DNA of 64,000 nt from Candidatus Zhuqueibacterota bacterium (GTDB taxonomy: Bacteria; Zhuqueibacterota; Zhuqueibacteria; Oceanimicrobiales; Oceanimicrobiaceae). The translations under genes and the position numbers were made by a program. Below the pieces are notes generated by a model. The model was not told where the DNA came from. It made no database searches and saw only the letters and a list, made by a program, of their open reading frames with translations. Shown piece after piece: positions 38,931 through 46,507 of this stretch (its first letter is position 1; each line of letters begins with the position of its first letter). The stretch lies in contig JAJDAF010000063.1 of assembly GCA_029261995.1 (NCBI GenBank), positions 48,419-112,418 on the forward strand, written 5' to 3'.

Positions 38931-39608
38931 CTACAGCGGCTCGGACTCATCGGTATCGGATTGCCCGCCGCGACCGGGCCATTTGCTGTCGAACCGGCTG
39001 CGGTTCGCCGGATCATCCTGAAAGACGATGCGGCCAACTTTGTTGATGCGGTTGACCGTGTCATAAAGCTTCTGGAAGACTTGGTGCCGTTCTTCGGTGG
39101 CGACTCGCTTGCTGTCTTTTTGTTGCTCCTGAACAGCATCGGCGCCGCGCAGGTCGTCCAGCAGAACGGAACCTTCTGCCAGGATTTCCGGAGTCTGTCC
39201 GAAGTTGGCAAGCACGTCCTTGTGGGTCTCAGCCAGAGCGGTGAGGACTTTCATGACCGACATCATGTTGTTTTCGCTGTTGGCGGAATCGCTGAACTCT
39301 TTCGACGGAAACGATTTGGACTGCGGACTGTTGGCGCCGAAGGCCAGTTGCAGGCGCGTGCGCAGCTTGCGGCCCCACTGCCAGCAGGCGTTGAGCGCCT
39401 CTTCCTTGTCGCTGGTGAGCTGGCGCAGGGAAATGCGGTTGTGCAAATCCGTGGGCATGGCTTCAGCAGCGGTGATGTCCGCGTCAAACTGGTCCGCGAC
39501 CGCCGTGTCAAGTCCGAATTCCGACAACTGCGCGATCAGGTCACGCAGAGTCTGCAGCGTGGTTTTGGCAACGCTCAGGATAATTCCTTCGGAATGTCTT
39601 AAAGGCAT
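38931..39608 (-). CDS. Hypothetical helical protein
   Basis: 225 residues from the ATG at 39608, chosen because AAGGAGG lies 5 bases upstream (39614-39620). Mostly amphipathic helices, no signal peptide or membrane segment, and a charged, Gly/Asp-rich tail (WPGRGGQSDTDESEPL). No family recognised. It sits just downstream of the minisatellite/IS256 region, possibly bringing its promoter under the influence of the insertion. Confidence 0.7.
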   Translation of the reverse strand: MPLRHSEGIILSVAKTTLQTLRDLIAQLSEFGLDTAVADQFDADITAAEAMPTDLHNRISLRQLTSDKEEALNACWQWGRKLRTRLQLAFGANSPQSKSFPSKEFSDSANSENNMMSVMKVLTALAETHKDVLANFGQTPEILAEGSVLLDDLRGADAVQEQQKDSKRVATEERHQVFQKLYDTVNRINKVGRIVFQDDPANRSRFDSKWPGRGGQSDTDESEPL

Positions 39609-39719
39609 GATGGCCTCCTTGCTTTGGTTAAAGGTTTGTTTGGTGAGTTGGTGGACGATAATGCTTTCAAAAAGCCATTTTTCCAATCTACGCCCAAGGC
39701 ACGAGCGGAGGTTGCGCAC

Positions 39720-39865
39720 TGTGGCGCAGCTAGCGCGAACACCAGCACAGGCGTAGCGGGAGCCGGCCCAGTGTTGGTGGAGAATAGCCCACTGCTGGCG
39801 CGGCCTGGCGCACTTGTGGCGGGAAACAGCACAGCTCGCGCGTAAGTGTGATCACAGCCAGCGGG
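39720..39865. repeat. Degenerate 21-bp minisatellite, left of IS256
   Basis: About five diverged 21-base units (for example CCAGCACAGGCGTAGCGGGAG, then variants with CCAGTGTTGGTGG and GGCGCACTTGTGGCGGG). On the minus strand one unit reads TPVLVF, the same peptide as the tandem repeats on the far side of the IS (41282-41380), so the insertion appears to have split one array. Confidence 0.5.
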
Positions 39866-41168
39866 GAGCCTGTAAATAATTTTGTGTAAATTGTTTTATC
39901 CCAAGTTCATTCTTTCCGGATGCATTATGGCAAATTGATTGATTGCTTGTCCCCAGTGATAGATTGGCATACTCCATTTTTTCGAGATGTTTTCCATCGC
40001 TAGAAACAAGATTTTCTTTAGCGCCAGATCGCTTGGAAAGGCGGCTTTGTTTTTGATGACTTTTCTGAGCGACATGTTGAGCGACTCAATGGCATTTGTT
40101 GTGTAGATAGCTTTTCTGATTTCCGGTGGATAGGCAAAGAATGGTATGATGTTGTTCCAATGACTTCGCCATGATTTACTAACCAACGGATATTTCATAT
40201 CCCATTTTTCAGCGAAGACCCGAAGTTGTTTTTCTGCCTTCTCGACGGTGGCGGCGCGATAGATCTCTTTGAGGTCTCGAGCCACAGGCCTACGGTCTTT
40301 CGACGATACAAATCTCAGTGAGTTTCTGACCATGTGAACGATGCAGAGTTGCACATCGGTTTTCGGAAAGACGGCATTGATAGCTTCGGTAAAGCCTTTC
40401 AGGCCGTCAACACAAGCCACGAAAATATCCTGGACGCCGCGATTCTTGAGTTCGTTGATGACGCCGAGCCAGAATCTGGCGCCCTCGTTCTTTTCAATCC
40501 AAAGCCCCAGAAGCTCTTTGTGGCCTTCTAGGTTGACACCCAGGGCCAAATAGACCGCCTTTTTGATGACGTGGCCTTCTTCTTTGACGTTAACGAAGAG
40601 CGCATCCAGGTAGACAATTGGGTAAAGTTGACCAAGCGGCCGGCTCTGCCAGTCGTTGACCTCGTCGAGCACGGCGTCGGTGACATGCGAAATCAACTCT
40701 GGTGAAACCTCGACATCGTAGATTTCTTTCAGATGGCCCTGGATGTCCCGAGTTGAAAGGACGCGAGCGTAAAGGGCGATAATTTTGTCATCAAAGTCGC
40801 TGAAACTGCGCTGATGTTTGGCGACCAGTTGCGGCTCGAATTCGCTATGGCGGTCACGGGGAATCTGAACATCAAGCTGACCGGAATTGGTCCGGAGACG
40901 TTTGCTGCTTTTGCCATTTCTTGAATTCTCGGACTTAGACTCCGTACGCTGGTGCTTGTCATAGCCGAGATGATGGGTCATTTCAGCTTCCAGCGCTTTT
41001 TCGATAACCGCTTTCTGCAGCTGCTTCAAGATACCGTTTTTGCCCAACAGGTCTTCGGGCGATTGGTAGTCTTTGAGCAGCTCGGCAATCAGCTCTTCGT
41101 TAATCGACATAATAAGCTCCTTGTGCAAGGATAATTGCTTCAAAAGTACGACACAAGAATTATTTACT
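39866..41168 (-). mobile_element. IS256-family insertion sequence
   Basis: About 1.3 kb, the usual IS256 size, with one transposase gene. Inverted ends: GTAAATAATTTTGTGT at 39872-39887 and the complement of GTAAATAATTCTTGTGT at 41151-41167; outermost bases (about 39866 and 41168-41175) are uncertain. No convincing target-site duplication was seen. The element lies within a minisatellite array. Confidence 0.8.
39896..41110 (-). CDS. IS256-family DDE transposase
   Basis: 404 residues from the ATG at 41110, which has AAGGAGC upstream. The mutator-type catalytic core is visible: Asp in VYLDALFVNV, Asp in VACVDGLKGF, and Glu in TTNAIESLNMSLRK. The central C/H region (CIVHMVRNSLRFVS) is also typical. 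No frameshift or truncation is seen, so the element may be active. Confidence 0.95.
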   Translation of the reverse strand: MSINEELIAELLKDYQSPEDLLGKNGILKQLQKAVIEKALEAEMTHHLGYDKHQRTESKSENSRNGKSSKRLRTNSGQLDVQIPRDRHSEFEPQLVAKHQRSFSDFDDKIIALYARVLSTRDIQGHLKEIYDVEVSPELISHVTDAVLDEVNDWQSRPLGQLYPIVYLDALFVNVKEEGHVIKKAVYLALGVNLEGHKELLGLWIEKNEGARFWLGVINELKNRGVQDIFVACVDGLKGFTEAINAVFPKTDVQLCIVHMVRNSLRFVSSKDRRPVARDLKEIYRAATVEKAEKQLRVFAEKWDMKYPLVSKSWRSHWNNIIPFFAYPPEIRKAIYTTNAIESLNMSLRKVIKNKAAFPSDLALKKILFLAMENISKKWSMPIYHWGQAINQFAIMHPERMNLG

Positions 41169-41192
41169 CAAAGGGATTTTCCCGGCTCGCGA

Positions 41193-41243
41193 GAATCTGG
41201 GTAACTCCGCTAACTCTACGAGTTAGCTCCGTCACCCAGATTC
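41193..41243. repeat. 51-bp interrupted palindrome
   Basis: Perfect outer arms GAATCTGGGT (41193-41202) / ACCCAGATTC (41234-41243) and perfect inner arms GCTAACTC / GAGTTAGC around TAC. It lies 25 bases beyond the right end of the IS256 element. It could extrude as a cruciform. No gene is attached. Confidence 0.7.
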
Positions 41244-41281
41244 AGGAGTTACACAAAGTTTCTGACACTCCCCCAGCGGGG

Positions 41282-41380
41282 GACCAGCACAGTTGTCCCG
41301 AAGACCAGCACAGTTGCCCCGAAGACCAACACAGGTGTCCCGAGGACCAGCACAGGTGTCTCGCAGACCGGCACATTTGT
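41282..41380. repeat. 21-bp minisatellite, right of IS256
   Basis: Five head-to-tail copies starting at 41282, 41303, 41324, 41345 and 41366, each a variant of GACCAGCACAGGTGTCCCGA. Translated, they give DQHSCPE on plus and TPVLVFG on minus. No spacers, so it is not a CRISPR array. The rest of 41169-41839 is non-coding, with low-complexity GGATGGA-type runs near 41470-41610. Confidence 0.8.
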
Positions 41381-41839
41381 AATGGATGGTTGCCCAGTGT
41401 TGTTTGCTTTCACCACGCGTCGTCTTCCGTTATGCACGCTGCTGTTAGAATGTAACAGGTTGTGGCAGACTGAGGAATGTGGATGGAAGATAGTGGATCG
41501 CCCACCCACTGCCCTCTGTCCTGCAGAATTCTCTACAAAACTCCGTTGATGTTGCACACGGCTATCTTCTATCATCCATCTTCGATCCTCCATCCACTAT
41601 CCTTTAAGAATTCTCACCTTTGTCACAATTTTCCATTGACAAGGGAGCCCGCCCTGCTTATCTTGACAAGAGTGTCTCTAGATTTGTCTCCCATCAACCG
41701 GCTTCGGCATCTGTGACTCTGACCAGATGGGGATGTTGCGTTTCACGGCAAGCACACAGGGTGATGACATGACAGAGCTTCCAGCCTGCAAAGGCAAACA
41801 CTTGTGCAAAGCAACAAACGACCGCCAACGAACAGGAGA

Positions 41840-41989
41840 GTGAACATCAGCTACGCAGAAACTCACCTGCGCCGTGTGGTTAAGGCTGCTGGCGGCAAGT
41901 GGATTGCAGGCCTGCGCGCATGGGCATTGCCCTACGGCGAGGTAGTCGATCTTGGCCTGGAGTCCCGTTTGCTTGAGGAGCGGCTTTAG
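41840..41989 (+). CDS. Small hypothetical protein, possible gene remnant
   Basis: About 49 residues from a GTG at 41840. The sequence LRRVVKAAGGKWIAGLRAWA...YGEVVDLGLESRLL follows a KAAGGxW...LGLExR pattern I recall from uncharacterised small proteins, usually as the C-terminal part of a longer one. It may therefore be a fragment. The GTG overlaps the stop of a 36-codon frame upstream (GTGA), which could mean translational coupling or chance. Function unknown. Confidence 0.35.
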   Translation: MNISYAETHLRRVVKAAGGKWIAGLRAWALPYGEVVDLGLESRLLEERL

Positions 41990-42047
41990 AAATGTCTATA
42001 TGTAGCCATTTTTCCGTCAGAGAAAATGGTCGTATCTTGACAGTTTT

Positions 42048-42067
42048 AATGGCTATATATAGCCATT
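42048..42067. repeat. 20-bp perfect palindrome
   Basis: AATGGCTATA joined to its own complement TATAGCCATT (42048-42067), preceded by an imperfect copy near 41993-42014. It lies in AT-rich DNA before the first cassette gene and may be an operator or cruciform. Confidence 0.6.
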
Positions 42068-42078
42068 TTTGAAATAAC

Positions 42079-42117
42079 TGTCTACATTCCGAAAGAAATG
42101 TCTGAATGTAGACATTT
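42079..42117. repeat. Nested inverted repeats before the cassette array
   Basis: TGTCTACATTC (42079-42089) pairs perfectly with GAATGTAGACA (42104-42114), and AAATGTCT (42096-42103) pairs with AGACATTT (42110-42117). The two hairpins are mutually exclusive, which would suit an alternative-fold element or a dimeric protein site. Confidence 0.55.
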
Positions 42118-42169
42118 TAGAGTCGGGTGTGGGGGCGGGTTATCTAATAGTTAGGATGGTAAGGAATTA

Positions 42170-42835
42170 ATGAAATATCTTATAATAGTCTTAGTGGTTG
42201 TCGTTTTGGTACTTCTATTATCCAAACTTACGTTAAGACAAGCAAAAACAAATTATGATGAAACCCCATATTCAGGCATATTAAAGAAAATAAACGTTCA
42301 AGAATATACTCGATTTATTCTGATTCACAAATCACCAAAGACGCATATCCTCAAAAAGATTAAGGAGTTTGGTGAACTACCTGGTGAGGATGATATGGGA
42401 AGTTTCAATTTTAACTTTGCTATTAATGGTGACTGGACTATCATTGAGATTGAAAATAATCTAAGTTTTCATGCCCATCACAATTTAACCACCTGGTTTC
42501 TTGGTTACGAGGAGAATGTTAATAATCCTGACGGTGTGTTTGGAATTGCTCAGAATAGAGAAGAACCCTTAGAAACATATTACTTTTATTTAGATCCTTC
42601 AATTGAGAGTGGTGATACTGAAATCGGAATATTTGAAAACGGAGAGAGATTTTTCGTATATCTTCCAGGTGCTAACGTAAAATATGGCAACTTAACGGTT
42701 TCGGACGATGTGAAGACAGATTTAGAGGTAATAAAAGCTTCTTTGAACCACTTAGATTTTGATTTGAAAATTCTAGATTCTCTTGAATATCAACAAGAAA
42801 CTGTAATTCTTAATGAAGACTACAGAGTTTGGTAA
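42170..42835 (+). CDS. Cassette gene 1: single-pass membrane-anchored hypothetical protein
   Basis: 221 residues; AAGGA lies five bases before the ATG. A strong N-terminal membrane helix (YLIIVLVVVVLVLLLSKL) anchors a soluble domain rich in aromatic and acidic residues (ETYYFYLDPSIES, GERFFVYLPG). No family recognised. AT-rich codon use differs from the genome background, and the gene is followed by attC site 1, so it is probably a mobile cassette gene. Confidence 0.75.
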   Translation: MKYLIIVLVVVVLVLLLSKLTLRQAKTNYDETPYSGILKKINVQEYTRFILIHKSPKTHILKKIKEFGELPGEDDMGSFNFNFAINGDWTIIEIENNLSFHAHHNLTTWFLGYEENVNNPDGVFGIAQNREEPLETYYFYLDPSIESGDTEIGIFENGERFFVYLPGANVKYGNLTVSDDVKTDLEVIKASLNHLDFDLKILDSLEYQQETVILNEDYRVW

Positions 42836-42908
42836 TAGCAAAATATTCCTTACAAAGCCAGCGTTCTGCTGGGGCATTCGTGGCACGGTAGTCATTTTTC
42901 TCCGTCGC

Positions 42909-43036
42909 GTCCTAACGTCTCAATTCGAGCTGACGACCATTATCGAGCGCGGTTTTAAGAATTTGCAGATTAATGAGTTCACTTATTTTTTGAAGTTTTG
43001 GCGTTAATGGCCGCCGCTCAATTGGGCGTTAGCCTC
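42909..43036 (+). other. attC site 1
   Basis: Left core CCTAACG (42911-42917), right core GTTAGCC (43028-43034). The left arm (CCTAACGTCTCAATTCGAGC) pairs with the complement of CGCTCAATTGGGCGTTAGCC with few mismatches, and the inner CCATTATCG / CGTTAATGG also pair. Length about 125 bp, within the attC range. Confidence 0.75.
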
Positions 43037-43057
43037 AAAAAAAATGAGACCGGACAT

Positions 43058-43759
43058 ATGGATGACAACTTCAAGCATTGGAGAAAAAACAAGCGTCAAA
43101 TCAAAATGGCTATAGATTATCTCAATAGAATGCATGTCGATAGTTTGCGAAACGAACAAAAGCTTAATGAACTAACACTGGACAATGTATACTCGAAAAT
43201 TCAGCTAATGTTATGGATGTCTCAATTGGAAGTCGATTTCAATTTGCTACTGTCCGAGAACGACCATTTCACAAATTCCTTTATAGAAAATACTGATATA
43301 GAACGGCTATCAACAGTTGAGAAATGGAGCGCACTTAATGACTACTTCTTCAAAGAACAATATTTTGGAAGGCAAGATCGAGAATTAATTGAACTGAATC
43401 TTGGTCTAACAAATTTTTCGAGATACTCAGCAATCCATGGATTTATTAATTCGAATTTAAAAGAATTCATTGAAATGAGAAACAAGCTTGCACATGGTCA
43501 ATGGGCTGTATCGTTTGCTCGTTCTGGAAATGAGAAAAATCAAACAATAACTACTAGTATTTGGAAATTGAGTAAGAAGGAAATAATGTTGGTTAAATCC
43601 GTATGTAAAAATTTACCACCTCTTATGAAACTTCTAATCACATCAAAAACAACATTTGAAAGAGATATTGATCGTTATATGCACAAAATAGAGAAGGCAC
43701 ATTTTGATGCCGATAGCAAGTATGAATGGATAAAGAAAAAGGCTAACAAACATTTTTAG
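43058..43759 (+). CDS. Cassette gene 2: hypothetical protein with HEPN-type RNxxxH motif
   Basis: 233 residues from the ATG at 43058; an upstream TTG extension would lie inside the attC site. The protein is largely alpha-helical and contains EMRNKLAHGQW near residues 145-155. RNKLAH fits the RNxxxH catalytic motif of HEPN ribonucleases, found in many toxin and abortive-infection systems. A HEPN assignment is inference from this motif and the helical context. No obvious MNT-type partner is encoded next to it. It lies precisely between attC sites 1 and 2. Confidence 0.65.
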   Translation: MDDNFKHWRKNKRQIKMAIDYLNRMHVDSLRNEQKLNELTLDNVYSKIQLMLWMSQLEVDFNLLLSENDHFTNSFIENTDIERLSTVEKWSALNDYFFKEQYFGRQDRELIELNLGLTNFSRYSAIHGFINSNLKEFIEMRNKLAHGQWAVSFARSGNEKNQTITTSIWKLSKKEIMLVKSVCKNLPPLMKLLITSKTTFERDIDRYMHKIEKAHFDADSKYEWIKKKANKHF

Positions 43760-43817
43760 CGGCGATTTAAGTCTGGCTCCGCCAGACATAAATCGCCGCT
43801 AAAATGAGACGTTAGGG
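43741..43817 (+). other. attC site 2 with a near-perfect stem
   Basis: Left core GGCTAAC (43741-43747, inside the 3' end of gene 2), right core GTTAGGG (43811-43817). The centre is a strong hairpin: AGCGGCGATTTA / TAAATCGCCGCT, then GTCTGGC / GCCAGAC around TCC. About 77 bp. Confidence 0.75.
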
Positions 43818-43850
43818 TTTTAAGAAAGAACGACTTTCTAACGGTCAACC

Positions 43851-44507
43851 ATGACTGGTCAAAAAAAGAAAAAAGAAACCATCGAAAGAAAGAAGCAAGA
43901 AATACAGGCGACAAAAAACGCCGCGTCACTGCAAGACAAATGGGTGAAGTGGAGTGCAATAGCGACAGTTATAATCGCATTAGCAACTGTGCTGTACCTT
44001 GTAAGTACGGTGATAATCATCCAGCAGATGGCGAGCGACAATGAACTGCAGCGCGAGTATTATCAAAAGACGGTACGCCCCTTTGTTTTCATTAAGAGAG
44101 TTTATTACGATTTTGGGATCGATTCTGCATGGAAAATAATTTGTGATGTGGTTAATGAAGGAGCTCAACCAGCCAAGAGCGTTTGGGGTTTCTATGACGC
44201 TAAGCCGGAGTTAATAAAAGGATTCAAGGATGAAGATTTCCAGGTCTCTGATTACGACTTTAAGACGCACCCGGCGGACACCACAGGTCTCTTTCGGGAT
44301 CAAGTAATCCCGATAACTTTCAACATGGGAAAAATATCAATTGAAGACGTTCGTAAACTAAAGTTTATACATCTAATCATATATTTCAGCGATATAGGGG
44401 GTAAAGAATACTCCTACAAGGAAATTCGCTCTTTGGAAGAGATTCAAGCGCTCACTGAAAAGAAACTCGCATTTAAAACAAAGGTTATTTGGGTCGACTT
44501 CAAGTAA
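43851..44507 (+). CDS. Cassette gene 3: membrane protein of unknown function
   Basis: 218 residues. A lysine-rich cytoplasmic start (QKKKKETIERKKQE) and coiled-coil-like stretch are followed by one membrane helix near 34-58 (AIATVIIALATVLYLVSTVI). The remaining 150 residues form a soluble domain with a beta-sandwich feel (RPFVFIKRVYYDF, KIICDVVNEGAQPAKSVW). Proteins of this layout occur as orphan genes in mobile regions; no function can be named. No clear ribosome site precedes the ATG. Confidence 0.7.
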   Translation: MTGQKKKKETIERKKQEIQATKNAASLQDKWVKWSAIATVIIALATVLYLVSTVIIIQQMASDNELQREYYQKTVRPFVFIKRVYYDFGIDSAWKIICDVVNEGAQPAKSVWGFYDAKPELIKGFKDEDFQVSDYDFKTHPADTTGLFRDQVIPITFNMGKISIEDVRKLKFIHLIIYFSDIGGKEYSYKEIRSLEEIQALTEKKLAFKTKVIWVDFK

Positions 44508-44586
44508 ACATCTTTAATTAATAAAACATGTCCAAAATTAAGCCATGAAGTTTCAAAGGGCAAACTTCACGGGTTTAACAGCAGCG

Positions 44587-44639
44587 CCGGTGGTTTTCTG
44601 CGGTTCGTTGGGCGCGTTCAGTGGTGCGGCAGCCACCGG
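44587..44639. repeat. Hairpin upstream of attC site 3
   Basis: CCGGTGG (44587-44593) and CCACCGG (44633-44639) flank a 39-base loop; TTTAAC precedes and TTTAAG follows. It may be an eroded attC arm or a terminator for gene 3. Confidence 0.35.
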
Positions 44640-44654
44640 TCATTTAAGCAGCAG

Positions 44655-44789
44655 ACCTAACTCTTAGTTCAAGGCCGACAGCATGGGCGGCGCGCTAATT
44701 TCTAAATTTTATGCTTTAAAGTAAGTTTTGTTTATGTAGCAGCTGCGGGCGCTACTAATCCCATGCTGCCGCTTAACTAAAAGTTATAC
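44655..44789 (+). other. attC site 3
   Basis: Left core ACCTAAC (44655-44661), right core GTTATAC (44783-44789). TTAGTTCAAGGCCGACAGCA pairs with the complement of TGCTGCCGCTTAACTAA over nearly the whole arm, with extra unpaired bases in the left arm as in genuine attC stems. About 135 bp. Confidence 0.75.
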
Positions 44790-44893
44790 AAAAACAATTA
44801 GGGAGCGTTAAAACGCAATGTTATAAGTGAACATAGCAGGACACATATGCACGAGACATACCATAGAATGGGGAGAAAAGGAGAGGATCCTAG

Positions 44894-45754
44894 ATGGCTA
44901 ATCAATTAGGAGTATTGATCATCCACGGCATGGGCACTCAGGAAGCCGGCTACTCAAAGAAAATGGCCGACGAACTATCAAATCGTGTTGGAAGTCTGAG
45001 CTCATCAATTCATTGGCAGGAAGTATACTGGGCAAACGTTCTTGCACCGAGAGAGAATGAACTGATGAACATTATGCAAACGGTAGAGACTTCCGACGGC
45101 CGTGTCAGTTTGGACTGGGGCGATACCAGAAAGTTTGTTGTACACAGCTTTGGGGACGCACTTGCATACACTCGAGACGACAAAGAGCGAACTACAGCCT
45201 ACAAGGAAATTCACGAAGTTGTTGATCAAAACATCCGTGTTCTCACTGGTCAACTTGAAAGCGATGGCCCTGTGATTGTGATGGCACATTCATTGGGGGC
45301 ACAGATTATCTCGAATTATCTATGGGACAGGGAGCATCATGATGACACAGATGGCCCAGATTCATGCAGTCAAATTGACAACCTCCTCAGCATCATAACG
45401 TTCGGCTGTAACATCCCGCTTTTCAGCCTTGCCTTTGACGTGCCAAAACCGATTACCTTACCTGGTAAGGGTATGGTAGGAAAAGCCATCGCGTCTCAAT
45501 CGCAGTGGCACAACTATTTCGATCGGGATGATGTTCTTGGCTGGCCTCTAAAACCCCTTTACCGCAAGGATTTCAGTCAACTGTCTGACGAACAAAAGGC
45601 AACAGTAGGGCGAATTGTCGACCATGAGATTAGCGTAGGATCAATATTCTCAGGTTGGGGCCCTGGGTCACATTCGAAGTACTGGACCGACAACGACTTC
45701 ACGAAGCCTGTAGCTGAATACATTCACCAAGTATTTCGGGCAATGAATTCTTAG
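44894..45754 (+). CDS. Cassette gene 4: alpha/beta-hydrolase
   Basis: 286 residues; AAGGAGAGG precedes the ATG. The early strand LGVLIIHGMGTQ carries the oxyanion HG motif and VIVMAHSLGAQIISNYL carries the nucleophile elbow AHSLGA (Ser near 135). Histidine candidates lie near the C-terminus (GPGSHSKYW). No signal peptide, so cytoplasmic. Esterase, lipase or amidase activity cannot be told apart. Bounded by attC sites 3 and 4. Confidence 0.75.
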   Translation: MANQLGVLIIHGMGTQEAGYSKKMADELSNRVGSLSSSIHWQEVYWANVLAPRENELMNIMQTVETSDGRVSLDWGDTRKFVVHSFGDALAYTRDDKERTTAYKEIHEVVDQNIRVLTGQLESDGPVIVMAHSLGAQIISNYLWDREHHDDTDGPDSCSQIDNLLSIITFGCNIPLFSLAFDVPKPITLPGKGMVGKAIASQSQWHNYFDRDDVLGWPLKPLYRKDFSQLSDEQKATVGRIVDHEISVGSIFSGWGPGSHSKYWTDNDFTKPVAEYIHQVFRAMNS

Positions 45755-45776
45755 CTCTTCTTTGGGTTATTTTGTC

Positions 45777-45899
45777 CTATAACAAGTTGCTTCAGCGGAT
45801 CCCGGGCACACTGTTGCGAATTCAAGGTTTGGGAATCTCCTCGGCAGAGAGTGCTGGAGGCAGGTTTTGTATAAGGGCCCGCTGAGCAAGCCGTTATGT
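45777..45899 (+). other. attC site 4
   Basis: Left core CTATAAC (45777-45783), right core GTTATGT (45893-45899). TTGCTTCAGCGG pairs with the complement of CCGCTGAGCAA with a single extrahelical base, the feature that orients attC strands. About 123 bp. Confidence 0.75.
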
Positions 45900-45920
45900 T
45901 TTTTCAAAGGGGATTATGAG

Positions 45921-46382
45921 ATGACGAATGGGTTTCAATATTACCCGAATGACGGAACATACTGGGCTCCGTCAGAAAGCATGTATGCACAGTTCTTAGG
46001 GGAGTATCCAAATCCTTGTCGTAAATATCACATTAGTTCAGATATCCCAAGCGCAGGAATAATCGCTGGCGTTATTTTGCCTTTTCTAGTGGAAAGTAGC
46101 GTTTTCCATAAAATCGTCAAGAATCAAAGTGTTTTGACGAGGCAAATGTCAGAAAAACAGGCAGGGAAATTTATTACGTTGTATATGAATGTGAGTGCCC
46201 CAATAAAAAACCCCATCATTGATGAAATTTCCAAAAAGTTAGACTTCCTTAAAAAGGAGTATGAGATAAATCCAAGCCCAATGGTTCCAAAGTCTCGAAC
46301 TTATAAGCATGTGCTTATGGAACAACCTTTAGATGACAATATGTTTATTTATGGTGGCTTCGTTACGGATCCAACAACATAA
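45921..46382 (+). CDS. Cassette gene 5: hypothetical protein
   Basis: 153 residues from the ATG at 45921, with AAAGGGG upstream; the frame runs back into attC site 4 but without a start signal. Soluble, no signal peptide, mixed helix and strand, with PSAGIIAGVILPFLVESSV as its only hydrophobic stretch. No family recognised. Its stop overlaps the left core of the next attC-like arm, a compact arrangement typical of cassettes. Confidence 0.65.
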   Translation: MTNGFQYYPNDGTYWAPSESMYAQFLGEYPNPCRKYHISSDIPSAGIIAGVILPFLVESSVFHKIVKNQSVLTRQMSEKQAGKFITLYMNVSAPIKNPIIDEISKKLDFLKKEYEINPSPMVPKSRTYKHVLMEQPLDDNMFIYGGFVTDPTT

Positions 46383-46418
46383 CCAGTCCCCTCAACAAGG
46401 ACGCCGCAGAAAAACGCG
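46377..46418 (+). other. Broken attC site 5 (left half only)
   Basis: Left core ACATAAC (46377-46383) and arm leading to a hairpin CCGC-agaaaaac-GCGG are present, but no matching right arm or GTTRRRY core follows. The sequence runs straight into the end of the REP-transposase element, which probably removed the right half. Confidence 0.5.
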
Positions 46419-46456
46419 GCGGACGGGTGGCCAGGACGCAAGAAAATGAAAGGTGT

Positions 46457-46480
46457 GGCACGTGTCTTTTAGACCGTGCC
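46457..46480. repeat. REP-like hairpin, left
   Basis: GGCACG-t-GTCT-ttt-AGAC-CGTGCC, a stem of ten pairs with one bulge, 28 bases before the transposase start. Resembles the REP palindromes recognised by such transposases. Confidence 0.6.
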
Positions 46481-46507
46481 TGTTACCGCACAATCTAGCG
46501 CTTTGTC

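Noticed and set aside
39599..39845. Small frames in the DNA left of IS256
   Set aside because: They run through the minisatellite and over the start of the hypothetical gene; coding is not supported.
41282..41380. 21-bp repeats as a CRISPR array or a repeat protein (DQHSCPE)
   Set aside because: Units are directly contiguous without spacers, and the frames lack ribosome sites and continue into low-complexity DNA.
41135..41455. 106-codon frame starting in the IS256 right end
   Set aside because: Spans the IS boundary, the 51-bp palindrome and the minisatellite; the apparent peptide repeat is a by-product of the DNA repeat.
41169..42169. Integron integrase gene beside the cassette array
   Set aside because: No reading frame of sufficient length with tyrosine-recombinase motifs exists on either strand here or elsewhere in the window.
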